This document shows, piece after piece, positions 24,204 to 32,384 of a stretch of DNA of 64,000 nucleotides (positions within the stretch are counted from its first letter, which is position 1; each line of letters starts with the position of its first letter). Under the pieces are notes generated by a model. The model was not told where the DNA came from. It did no database searches and was given only the letters and a program-made list of their open reading frames with translations. Both the position numbers and the translations under genes were made by a program. Source of the stretch: Paenarthrobacter nitroguajacolicus (GTDB lineage: Bacteria; Actinomycetota; Actinomycetes; Actinomycetales; Micrococcaceae); assembly GCF_007786235.1 (NCBI RefSeq), contig NZ_VNFK01000011.1:95234-159233 (forward strand), in the 5' to 3' direction.

Positions 24204-25165
24204 GAGAAAGACGGCAGAACGTGCCGGGCCACTTCTTCCATCGCCTGCTCCACCGGCCGTGAACTGGGCCTGAAATTCAGGGCCACGTGGGCAACCCCCG
24301 ATTCTTCCAGCTCCGCCAGATACCGGACGAGGGAGTTGCGGCCCAGGCGGGCGCCGAAGCGGATCGGTTCCACCGGCGCCCACGGGTCTTCCAGAAGGTC
24401 CACCAGCATGGTGGTCAGCACAGGCTTGGCTTGTCCGTCCGGAACGGCGTGGTTCCAGCGATTCACCACTGGTTTCATGAGCGGCCCGGAACGGTGGTAG
24501 GTCATGTAGCCGTCCATGGCGGAGGCGATCCAGTCCGTGCTCTGTTGGGCGCGGCCCACCGCCACCAGGGGAATTTCGGCTTGGGCGGGCGCCGGCAGGA
24601 CCTTTATGGCGTTGTCCGGGCCGGAGCTTTCGCGCCATGCCGTCCGGATGGTGTCCACCGCGGAGCGGTACCGCTCGCCGCGCGACTCGAAATCGGCGTC
24701 GAACGCTGGATACTCATTGGGCCGGTCGCCCGAGGCGACGCCCAGGATAAGGCGGCCTCCGGAGAGCTGATCGATGGACGCTGCCATCTTGGCCACATGC
24801 AGGGGGTGGCGCAGTGGAAGGACCACTGCGGCGGTTCCCAGCAGGATCGATTCGGTAACGCCCGCAAGGTAGCCCAGGTAGGGAAAGGGATCGAACACCT
24901 GGCCGGCGTCGCCGAAAGCGGGCACCCAGAGAGGGACGTCGCGAAGCCAGAGGGCTTTGAAACCCAGCCGGTCCGCAAGTTCGGCCCTGCGCCGCTGATG
25001 GCTAAGGTCCGGAATGCCGAACTGGGCGTCGGACTCCGCCCGGCTGAACCGGGCGAAATCATTATCCAAGGGAAACTCGACGCCGATACTCAGGCCGTCG
25101 TCGTTCCGGCTGAGCGCTGCCAAAGCGGGCGATGGGCGGTGGGATATGTCTGCTGTCCGGGTCAT
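24200..25165 (-). CDS. LLM-class flavin-dependent (luciferase-like) oxidoreductase
   Basis: A 321-residue TIM-barrel flavoprotein. It has GFKALWLRDVPLW, TVESILLGTAAVVLPLRHP in variant form, and the diagnostic DQLSGGRLILGVASGDRPNE (about 133-152), which binds FMNH2 or F420. These enzymes oxidise alkanes, sulfonates, enones or similar compounds with O2 and a reduced flavin supplied by a partner reductase, which is not seen here. The Actinobacterial context leaves F420 or FMN open. It converges on the preceding SDR with 4 bp of overlap. Confidence 0.85.
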   Translation of the reverse strand: MTRTADISHRPSPALAALSRNDDGLSIGVEFPLDNDFARFSRAESDAQFGIPDLSHQRRRAELADRLGFKALWLRDVPLWVPAFGDAGQVFDPFPYLGYLAGVTESILLGTAAVVLPLRHPLHVAKMAASIDQLSGGRLILGVASGDRPNEYPAFDADFESRGERYRSAVDTIRTAWRESSGPDNAIKVLPAPAQAEIPLVAVGRAQQSTDWIASAMDGYMTYHRSGPLMKPVVNRWNHAVPDGQAKPVLTTMLVDLLEDPWAPVEPIRFGARLGRNSLVRYLAELEESGVAHVALNFRPSSRPVEQAMEEVARHVLPSFS

Positions 25166-25210
25166 GCCGGCCTCTCGATCAGGGGAGTTGGATTTCGGTG
25201 ACTGTGGTTC

Positions 25211-26428
25211 TCAGCGTGAGTATTCTTCGACCACTTGTGGTGCTGCATGCCGGGGCGTCTGGGCGGAAATCCGTGCTGCGCGGCGGGCGTTGGTTGCGGC
25301 GATCACCATGACGATGAGTCCCAGGAAGGTGATGGCGGAACCGGCCCAGATGGGTGAGGTGTACCCCCAGCCGGCCGTGATGGTGACGCCACCGAGCCAG
25401 GCGCCCAGGGCGTTGCCGACGTTGAAGGCTCCGATGTTGGCGCCCGAGGCAAGGGTTGGTGCGTTCTTGGCGTAGTTCATAACGCGCATTTGCAACCCGG
25501 GAACCGTGGCAAAGCCGAAGCCGCCCATGAGGACCAGGAACACGATGGTGAGAGGCTGGTTGCCGGCCGTCAGGGCGAAGGCCACCAGGACCACCACCAA
25601 TACGGCGAGTATCACCAACAGTGTGCGGTCGACGTTGCGGTCAGCTGCCTTGCCACCCAGTGCGTTGCCCACAAACAGGCCCACACCGAAGAGGATCAAC
25701 AGCCACGGAACGGTGCTTGCCGAGAAGTGGGAGACTTCCGTCAGCGTAAAGGCGATGTAGGTGAACGCGCCGAACATTCCGCCGTAGCCCAAGACCGTCA
25801 CAGCGATGGAGAGCCAGACCTGGCCTGACTTGAAGGCGCGCAGCTCACTGCGGATACCGGCCGACGGCGTGTCGTCGGCGCCCGCTGTACGTGGCACGAA
25901 CGTCAGGATGCCGATGAGGGCCAGGACTCCGATAACGCTGATGGCCCAGAATGTGGACCGCCATCCGGCTGTTTGGCCCAGCATGGTGCCGAAGGGCACG
26001 CCGAGTACATTTGCGGCTGTCAGGCCCGTGAACATGATGGCAATGGCCGCGGCTTTCCGGGTGCGGTCCACCATGCCGGCCGCCACTACCGATCCGATGC
26101 CAAAGAATGCACCGTGAGCCAGGGCCGCGATGATCCGTCCCGACATCATGGTCCAGTAGTCGGGGGCGATCGCTGAGAGGACGTTGCCCACTACGAAAAC
26201 GCTAAGAAGCAATGCGAGGGCGTTTTTCCGGTCCATGCGCGCCATGGCCAGGGTGAGCAGCAGGGCTCCCACCACCACTGCGAGGGCGTAGCCGGAGATC
26301 AGCCAGCCGGCGGTTGCCTCACTCACGGCGAAATCGGCGGAGACTTCGGGGAGAAGTCCCATGATCACGAACTCGGTGAGTCCGATGCCAAAGCCACCCA
26401 AGGCTAAGGCGATGAGCCCGACAGGCAT
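25211..26428 (-). CDS. MFS transporter, DHA1/AraJ-like efflux protein
   Basis: A 405-residue major-facilitator protein with about 12 hydrophobic segments. The DHA1 motif-A region appears as GALLLTLAMARMDRKNALAL in loop 2-3, and motif C-like GGFGIGLTEFVIMGLLPEV lies in TM1. The N-terminal LTEFVIMGLLPEV is typical of arabinose-efflux/chloramphenicol-resistance-like exporters. It is divergent from a MarR regulator, which is the usual pairing for a drug- or aromatic-inducible pump. The substrate is not determinable. Confidence 0.88.
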   Translation of the reverse strand: MPVGLIALALGGFGIGLTEFVIMGLLPEVSADFAVSEATAGWLISGYALAVVVGALLLTLAMARMDRKNALALLLSVFVVGNVLSAIAPDYWTMMSGRIIAALAHGAFFGIGSVVAAGMVDRTRKAAAIAIMFTGLTAANVLGVPFGTMLGQTAGWRSTFWAISVIGVLALIGILTFVPRTAGADDTPSAGIRSELRAFKSGQVWLSIAVTVLGYGGMFGAFTYIAFTLTEVSHFSASTVPWLLILFGVGLFVGNALGGKAADRNVDRTLLVILAVLVVVLVAFALTAGNQPLTIVFLVLMGGFGFATVPGLQMRVMNYAKNAPTLASGANIGAFNVGNALGAWLGGVTITAGWGYTSPIWAGSAITFLGLIVMVIAATNARRAARISAQTPRHAAPQVVEEYSR

Positions 26429-26462
26429 AACAATCTCCTTGAAATCTTTACGTCAGAGGATA

Positions 26463-26527
26463 GTGCGCGTAAGCTGTTAGTTGCAGACGCTTGTAATATC
26501 TTTGCACAAGAAGATACAACGCGCAAG
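26463..26527. promoter_or_regulatory. Candidate MarR operator between MFS and MarR genes
   Basis: The 155-bp divergent gap has lower GC and carries an imperfect inverted repeat: TTGTAATATCTT (26491-26502) against AAGATACAA (26511-26519), flanked by GCGCG-type arms. This fits a MarR dimer site covering both promoters. Confidence 0.45.
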
Positions 26528-26583
26528 CAACTACTTTGCGGGTGCGTGAATGACGTGGTCGGCGCGGATGAAAGGAACATGAC

Positions 26584-27033
26584 ATGAGCATCGAAGACGA
26601 CGCCCTGGAGGTGCGGGCCCGAGGTTGGCGCACGCTCGCAGCGCTGCATGCACTCATAGAGGGGCAACTCGAAGAGGCGCTTCAGTCCACAGCCAAATTG
26701 TCAGTGGTTGAATACACGGTCCTGGATGCGCTCGCCAGGCAGGACGGCTGGCACATGAGGATGCAGCAATTGGCGCGGGCCACTGCCCTGTCTCCGAGTG
26801 CCACCACCCGCCTCGTGAACCGGTTGGAGAGCAGGGGGCTCCTGCAGCGCGTTCTCTGCGCGAATGACAGGCGCGGGATCTACACAGAGCTCACCCCCGA
26901 TGGGAGCGAACTGCTCAGTGCGGCCCGGCCTGCCCACGACAGGACGCTGGAACAGGCGTTGGCCACCGCAGGGGAAACCGCTGAGCTTGCACCGCTCGTT
27001 CAGGCACTGCCAGGGCTGCACGCGGCAGTTTGA
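26584..27033 (+). CDS. MarR-family transcriptional regulator
   Basis: A 149-residue winged-helix regulator. LSVVEYTVLDALARQDGWHMR leads into the recognition region QLARATALSPSATTRLVNRLE (about 60-80) and the wing RVLCANDRRGIYTELTPDG. It is divergent from the MFS exporter and most likely represses it until a ligand binds. ATG 26584 with GGAACAT upstream. It ends 20 bases before the convergent GAF/PucR gene. Confidence 0.88.
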   Translation: MSIEDDALEVRARGWRTLAALHALIEGQLEEALQSTAKLSVVEYTVLDALARQDGWHMRMQQLARATALSPSATTRLVNRLESRGLLQRVLCANDRRGIYTELTPDGSELLSAARPAHDRTLEQALATAGETAELAPLVQALPGLHAAV

Positions 27034-27052
27034 CGCTGGGGCTCTCTTGGAA

Positions 27053-28915
27053 TTAGGGCAGGGGATCGGGTTGCTGACCGAGCCCTTGAGCGCCCGTGAC
27101 CGCCAGTATCTCCTCCAGTTGGAGGGCCGCAGCAATACTCGTTAAGGCGGCCACGTTCGTCATCTCCCGCCCCAAAGTGTCCTCAATGAGTCGACGACGC
27201 CGGAGGATGGTTGACGTGTGTACGGACAGTTGCGCTGCTGCCTTGTGGGCGTCGAGATCGCAATGGAGCAGCACCGACAGGGTATGGATCAGTGCGGTGC
27301 CGTGGGCGGCATCGTATCGCTGCAACGGCCCCAGGACTTCCTCGCAGTAGGAGCGGAGCCTGGCTGTATCCGGTCCTTGGAGGAACACCGCTGCCATTCC
27401 CAAATCGTTCAAGAGCAGAGTCTGTCCGGAGATCCCCCTGAGCCGGCCAAGTTCGGCTGCACCCCGCGCGGTGGCGAACGATTCGACGTATCCTGCAGGA
27501 TCAGATGCCGGGCCGGCCACCGCGGAGATCTGAAGAGTCCCGCGCTCGCTCAGGGACAGCCTGATCTCATCAGCAATTGCGCGTGCCGCCACGAGTGGCT
27601 CCGATCCCACGGGCCAGAGGGCTATGACGTAGTCCTTGTGGGCTCCCATGAAAGGACGCGGATCGGAACCTCCCGAGCGGCTTGTCAGGACACTCGTGAG
27701 CCTGCTCTGAAGTTCGCTCTCAGAGACGCGATCGTGTCGCGTGACGATCACGGCGTGCGGTTCTGCGAGGTCGTGCCCCAGCCTGCGGGCTTGGTCGAAC
27801 AGAACCGATGGCGATGGGCCGGAACCCAGAAGGATGCCTGAAAGAATCTGTCCCGATCGATGCCATACGGACTCCGCGATGCTGCGCGCGTGAAGGAATT
27901 CCAACGCCATGACTGTTGCCGCATGTTCCATGGCGTGCCGTTCCAAGGGCGTCAACCCAGACAGGGCTCCCGTGGTCCAGATCGTCGCCACAACCTCATC
28001 CCTGATAACCACAGGCGCACTGACTGCCGGCACTGATGACCCGTCCGGCAGCGGCAACTCGACGTCCGATAGCGCCGGGGAGGGATTAGGAAGGGCAGGC
28101 CTGGCAGCGGATTCCTTCAACCCGTCCATCAGGCTCCTTGCGTCATTCTCTGGGCCGCACATCACCGTGTCCTGGTCGCTGCGGACCACCACGGGACGTT
28201 TGAGCAGTTCAGCAAGCGCTGTTCCCACATCCTCAATGCCGCCCCCGCCCAGAGCCAGTGATGTGAGGTGGCGGTGCACGTCGGCTACCTGACGCTGCAG
28301 GGTGTACTGCTCCTCCAGGGCTTTGTTCAGCGACGTCAGCTCGACGATGGCGCGTGCCTGTTCGGCCCGAAGGTTGGCCGTGCTGATGGCAATGGCCACC
28401 TGATCGGCCAGGATCGTCAGGAGCGATACCTCTTCGCTGGTGAAAGGGTGGCGACGGCGGGTGAAGCAGTTCAGCGTCCCAAGCGTTCCGTTGGGCGCTG
28501 CAATCGGCACGGCGATCATCGACGAGAAGCCCTGGCGTTGAGCTGCGGCAGCCCACGGCACGAACGATGGATTGGTTGCGGTGTCCTCGATTTGAATCGG
28601 GATCCCCAGTTTGAAGGCTTGGGTGGATGGTGAAGGAATGGACATACCCTGCAACCGGATGGGGTGCAGGGCGTTGACTTCCCGGATGTAGTCTTCGGAG
28701 AGGCCGTAGGAGCCACTGATCACCAGGACAGTATTGTTGGCGTCCGGGACCGTCACGGAGCAAAAGTCGTAGCCCATCAATTCGCTGGCAGTTCGGGACA
28801 CCATGTTGAGCAGCTCATCCAGGGAGATGCCCCCGTTGACCGCTGCACCGACCGTGCCCAGGGCTTTTAGCCAGCTCCTCAGGCGTTCAGCCGTTCGATC
28901 CGACCGCTCTTTCAC
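27053..28915 (-). CDS. GAF-domain, PucR/CdaR-type transcriptional regulator
   Basis: A 620-residue regulator. An N-terminal GAF domain (about 28-185: ELMGYDFCSVTVPDANNTVL, MIAVPIAAPNGTLGTLNCF) is followed by a helical linker (AEQARAIVELTSLNKALEEQ), a large middle region, and a PucR-type C-terminal helix-turn-helix (LLHCDLDAHKAAAQLSVHTS, then TILRRRRLIEDTLG). This architecture is common in Actinobacteria for regulators of aromatic or hydrocarbon catabolism and stress. The ligand of the GAF domain is unknown. No target operon is obvious; the flanking PfpI-like gene is on the same strand. Confidence 0.83.
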   Translation of the reverse strand: MKERSDRTAERLRSWLKALGTVGAAVNGGISLDELLNMVSRTASELMGYDFCSVTVPDANNTVLVISGSYGLSEDYIREVNALHPIRLQGMSIPSPSTQAFKLGIPIQIEDTATNPSFVPWAAAAQRQGFSSMIAVPIAAPNGTLGTLNCFTRRRHPFTSEEVSLLTILADQVAIAISTANLRAEQARAIVELTSLNKALEEQYTLQRQVADVHRHLTSLALGGGGIEDVGTALAELLKRPVVVRSDQDTVMCGPENDARSLMDGLKESAARPALPNPSPALSDVELPLPDGSSVPAVSAPVVIRDEVVATIWTTGALSGLTPLERHAMEHAATVMALEFLHARSIAESVWHRSGQILSGILLGSGPSPSVLFDQARRLGHDLAEPHAVIVTRHDRVSESELQSRLTSVLTSRSGGSDPRPFMGAHKDYVIALWPVGSEPLVAARAIADEIRLSLSERGTLQISAVAGPASDPAGYVESFATARGAAELGRLRGISGQTLLLNDLGMAAVFLQGPDTARLRSYCEEVLGPLQRYDAAHGTALIHTLSVLLHCDLDAHKAAAQLSVHTSTILRRRRLIEDTLGREMTNVAALTSIAAALQLEEILAVTGAQGLGQQPDPLP

Positions 28916-28981
28916 ACTCCCAGTATTCAGATTCAGGGGCTTCGGGGATAGAGGCGGAACAGCCGGTGCAGCGGTGTGACG

Positions 28982-29683
28982 CTATTCGGCGAGGGCTTTG
29001 ATCACGGCTGCTGTTACGGCCTCGCTGGACTGGGGGTTCTGGCCGCTGATCAGATTGCCGTCGCGGACCACAAAGCTGTTCCAGGCCGGGCCGCTCCTGA
29101 CCACTGCGCCGCGTTCGGCCAAAGTGGTAGCCACCAGCCACGGGGTCTTCTGGCCCGTTCCGCCGGTGAGTTCTTCCTCGTCCGTGAACACTGTCAGCTC
29201 ACGGCCCGCGAACGCAAAGCTACCGTCCCCGTTCGTGGCGCTGAGCAGGCCGGCAGGTCCGTGGCAGAAGGGCGCGATGATGGTGCCCGCATTGTTGGCT
29301 TGGATGAGCAGGTCACCAAGATCCGCATCCGTTGCGAGGTCCGCCATGGGGCCGTGTCCGCCGGGCAGTACGACGGCGTCAAAGTCGCCAACGTTGATGG
29401 AGGCGAGGGACACTGGTGCCTCGAGTTCCCCTGCGATGTCCGCAAGGTATTGCTTGAAGCCGAGGACTTTGTCCTCGTCGCCCACAATTTCCGGGTTCAG
29501 GGATCCAGGGTCCACCGTGGGCTTCCTGCCGCCTGGGCTGGCGATGGTAACGCCGGCACCCGCTGCTTTGAGGGACTGGTGAGCCACCACCAGTTCTTCG
29601 GCCCACACGCCCGTGGGATGCTGTGTGCCGTCGGCGAGTTCAAGGGAGTTGGCTGCTGAAACGATCATGAGAATGCGGGACAT
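28982..29683 (-). CDS. PfpI/DJ-1-superfamily (type 1 glutamine amidotransferase-like) protein
   Basis: A 233-residue protein of the Hsp31-like branch of the PfpI/DJ-1 superfamily. LPGGHGPMADL (about 107-117) and the nucleophile elbow IIAPFCHGPAGLL, with Cys140-His141, are conserved. Such proteins act as glyoxalase III/deglycase-type enzymes against reactive carbonyls. The frame is open upstream to 29806, but ATG 29683 gives the standard start MSRILMIVSAANS with AAAGG before it. It is divergent from a LysR gene that may control it. Confidence 0.85.
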   Translation of the reverse strand: MSRILMIVSAANSLELADGTQHPTGVWAEELVVAHQSLKAAGAGVTIASPGGRKPTVDPGSLNPEIVGDEDKVLGFKQYLADIAGELEAPVSLASINVGDFDAVVLPGGHGPMADLATDADLGDLLIQANNAGTIIAPFCHGPAGLLSATNGDGSFAFAGRELTVFTDEEELTGGTGQKTPWLVATTLAERGAVVRSGPAWNSFVVRDGNLISGQNPQSSEAVTAAVIKALAE

Positions 29684-29808
29684 TGTTTGCCTTTCGGGAA
29701 TGGTTGGCTGTCCACCGATCATGCTCTTCAGCCCCTTGAGGGACTTATTGAAAAATGCTGTGGCCCCCATTGGAATTCCTTGGACCCGCTCGTGCGAGGA
29801 TGGCACGG

Positions 29809-30705
29809 ATGGCCACTCACAACCTGGAACATTTGCGGACCTTCCTCACCGTCTACCGCGTGGGGTCGTTGACCGAGGCCGCGCGGTTGCTCGGCATTTC
29901 GCAGCCAACTGCCTCCACGCACGTTCATTCCCTCGAACAGAATCTTGGCTTGCGACTCTTTGAGCGAAGTCCTTCGGGCGTCACCCCCACTCCCAAAGCC
30001 GACGGCCTGGCTCGGGACGTCGGCCCACACATTGATGCCTTGGATGATCTGGCCTTCATGTCCGCTGTGTCCGGCGGCAATGAGTCGATCCACCTGGGCG
30101 GTCCTGCAGAGTTCATCTCCGCCATGCTCCTGCCCCACACCCCGGACCTAGCCAAGGCCATAGCGGGAGGGCTGCGAATCCGTTTTGGCCTGGTGGACAA
30201 CCTCCTCGAGGAATTGCGTTCAGGTGCCCTGGACATCGTGATCAGCGCTGTCCGGCCGCGGGTTCAGGGGATCAGCGGCGTACCCCTGTATGACGAGGAA
30301 TTTGTGTTGGTGGCAGCGCCCTCCTGGACGGCAGGCATCACGGGCGTTGAACCTGCCGATGGTGAGTTGTCCGCTGTCCCGGTGGTGGCATACGCCGAGA
30401 ACCTCCCCATCATTCGCCGCTACTGGCGGACGGTGTTCCATCGACGCCCCGACCATCTCCGGACCATCTGCATCGTGCCCGACCTTCGTGGCGTGCGTGC
30501 AGCCATCCTGGCCGGCACGGGAATGTCAGTGCTGCCGCGCTACCTTGTGGAAGACGACCTCACCGCTGGAACCCTGGTTGCCCTTCACACGCCGGAATTC
30601 GCACCGCTGAACACCGTGTACCTCGCCACCCGGACCGGTGAGCCCGAACGTAACCCGCAGCTGCGCTCCTTGGCGTCCACCATCCAGCGGTTGGTGGGCG
30701 TTTGA
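29809..30705 (+). CDS. LysR-family transcriptional regulator
   Basis: A 298-residue LysR protein with the HTH at about 5-65 (LEHLRTFLTVYRVGSLTEAA, RLLGISQPTASTHVHSLE) and an effector domain after it. ATG 29809 has GCGAGG nine bases upstream; ATG 29800 would add three residues. It is divergent from the PfpI-like gene, the typical LysR arrangement, so that gene is the likely target. Confidence 0.87.
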   Translation: MATHNLEHLRTFLTVYRVGSLTEAARLLGISQPTASTHVHSLEQNLGLRLFERSPSGVTPTPKADGLARDVGPHIDALDDLAFMSAVSGGNESIHLGGPAEFISAMLLPHTPDLAKAIAGGLRIRFGLVDNLLEELRSGALDIVISAVRPRVQGISGVPLYDEEFVLVAAPSWTAGITGVEPADGELSAVPVVAYAENLPIIRRYWRTVFHRRPDHLRTICIVPDLRGVRAAILAGTGMSVLPRYLVEDDLTAGTLVALHTPEFAPLNTVYLATRTGEPERNPQLRSLASTIQRLVGV

Positions 30706-30710
30706 GATGT

Positions 30711-31285
30711 TGGTCAGCGGGGCCCGTCCCATGTGTTGCCGTGTTCGGCATACGCTCAGGACTCGGCAAGAACGGGTGACCCGCTGACGGCCCAGGCCAA
30801 AGCCCCGCGCCTCTGTAGACCAAGAGCGTGGGTTGACTGACTTGCCGTGGATGGAACCCCCATGCGGCGTGCACCAAGGCCAAGTCGTCATCGATCCAGC
30901 CATCAAAACCCGTAACAACCCATTCCCCTGCTTCGCGGGCTTCCTCTTGTCGCACGTCTTCACGTGAGAGGACCTCAAGGTCGCTGTGCGGAAGGGCCTC
31001 CATTCATGCATCGAGCGCCTCGTCAGCGGACCCCAGGGAATTGATGAAGGCGCGGAGCGGGTTCTCTCCCTGGGTGGCGGCTTCGAATTCTGCGGCTGTT
31101 TCGGGCAACATGCCGGCCAGCGGGCCACTTGCCGCCCGCGTTGCCGTGGAGACCCGCCGTAACCTGGCCGATCAAAGGTCAGAACGCGGATTCCCATGTC
31201 CAGGGGGATTCCCCAGCCCTGAGGCTTTGGCCGCCGCGCCGATCAGATACATCGAACGCCCGGATGCGACTTTCCTGGCAGAAGC
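30711..31285 (-). pseudogene. Decayed alpha/beta-hydrolase gene
   Basis: The minus strand reads like an alpha/beta hydrolase broken into pieces. IRVLTFDRPGYGGSPRQRG (from 31197) is the strand-beta4/oxyanion region. Another frame gives GMLPETAAEFEAATQ, then NPLRAFINSLGSADEALDA, which runs into an in-frame TGA at 31004-31006 and resumes as MEALPHSDLEVLSREDVRQE. GWIDDDLALVHAAWGF and VSQPTLLVYRGAGLW follow. A nonsense codon and at least one frameshift make function unlikely. Confidence 0.6.
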
Positions 31286-31320
31286 CCGACTCTGGAGATC
31301 CGCCTTTCACCAACGCAAAA

Positions 31321-31355
31321 GAACCCCTTGGAAACCATTGGTTTCCAAGGGGTTC
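31321..31355 (-). terminator. Terminator of tRNA-Thr
   Basis: GAACCCCTTGGAAAC and GTTTCCAAGGGGTTC form a perfect 15-bp stem around a 5-nt loop. On the minus strand TTTT follows, directly downstream of the tRNA. Confidence 0.9.
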
Positions 31356-31362
31356 TCTACCG

Positions 31363-31435
31363 AGCTTCCTATCAGAATCGAACTGATGACCTTTTCATTA
31401 CGAGTGAAACGCTCTACCGACTGAGCTAAGGAAGC
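31363..31435 (-). tRNA. tRNA-Thr (anticodon CGT)
   Basis: A complete 73-nt cloverleaf on the minus strand. The acceptor strands GCTTCC/GGAAGC carry a U discriminator, the D arm is AGCTCAGTCGGTAGAGC, the anticodon loop CTCGTAA sits on a TTTCA/TGAAA stem, and the T arm contains GTTCGATT. The CGT anticodon (31402-31400) reads ACG. CCA is not encoded. A strong terminator follows. Confidence 0.95.
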
Positions 31436-31652
31436 ACCGCGTCCATCACCGGTTTCCCGGGCGATCACGCAAGACATAACTGTAATAGAGGCACCGCACC
31501 CGGGTCAAAACGAGGGTGGCGGCGGCCGTTGCGGGGATGTTCACCCGCTCGTCGGACCGGGTTCAGGCTGCGGTTTCCCGGCCCCCGGAAGCTGGGGAAT
31601 CAACTGTGGCGGAGTCCACCCGCCGCGCGAATTCAGACGAAGGAGCCGCTCA

Positions 31653-32384
31653 ATGACCGGGGATGCATTGACCAGGGACGCCAGCCTTACACCCAACCGG
31701 CTGCGGCTTGCAGTGGTGGACATGGTGGGCACCACCATCACCGATGATGGCCGCACCGAGCGGGCCATGTGCCGGGCCCTTGCGGAACACGGCGTTGAAC
31801 CGGGCAGCACCCGTTTCGAGAGCATGCTCGGCTATGCGCGGGACACCATGGGCTTCTCCAAAATGACGGTCTTCAGCCACCTGTTCGAGGACGCTGCGGT
31901 GGCCGGGAGCGCCAACAAGGTCTTCGAGAAGGCCTACGACGAACTGATTGACGACGGCGGTGTACGCGCCATTCCGGGCGCGGAGGACGCCATTCTGTGG
32001 ATGCGCGATTCCGGCATGCAGGTTTGCCTGGCCACGGGCTTCGGCCGTCACACGCAGAACATGGTGCTGGAATCGTTGGGTTGGATGGGCCTGGCGGACC
32101 TCAGCCTGTGCCCGGCGGATGCTGGACGTGGACGCCCTTATCCGGACATGATCCTGACCGCAGTGCTCGCATTGGACCTCGATGACGTGCGGGAGGTGGC
32201 AGTGGTGGGTGACACGAGCTCGGACATGCTCTCAGGGGTCCGTTCCGGCGCATCGCTGATCGCGGGCGTCCTGACGGGTTCGCACTCGGAAGCCACGCTA
32301 CGCGCGGCCGGAGCCAGCGTGGTGGTGGATTCCATCAAGCAGCTCCCGCTCCTGGTGGAGAAGCGCGAAGCCAGGCACCTCTAG
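31653..32384 (+). CDS. HAD-superfamily phosphonatase-like hydrolase
   Basis: A 243-residue HAD hydrolase with an alpha-helical cap. Motif I is VVDMVGTTI (nucleophile Asp23; the canonical second Asp is replaced by Val as in phosphonatase-like members), motif II is CLATGFGR and motif IV is VVGDTSSDMLSG. It resembles the PhnX-related phosphonatase-like group. The phosphonatase cap lysine cannot be assigned by eye, so the substrate may be a phosphate ester. GAAGGAG precedes ATG 31653. It converges on the peptidase gene with a 4-bp CTAG overlap. Confidence 0.8.
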   Translation: MTGDALTRDASLTPNRLRLAVVDMVGTTITDDGRTERAMCRALAEHGVEPGSTRFESMLGYARDTMGFSKMTVFSHLFEDAAVAGSANKVFEKAYDELIDDGGVRAIPGAEDAILWMRDSGMQVCLATGFGRHTQNMVLESLGWMGLADLSLCPADAGRGRPYPDMILTAVLALDLDDVREVAVVGDTSSDMLSGVRSGASLIAGVLTGSHSEATLRAAGASVVVDSIKQLPLLVEKREARHL

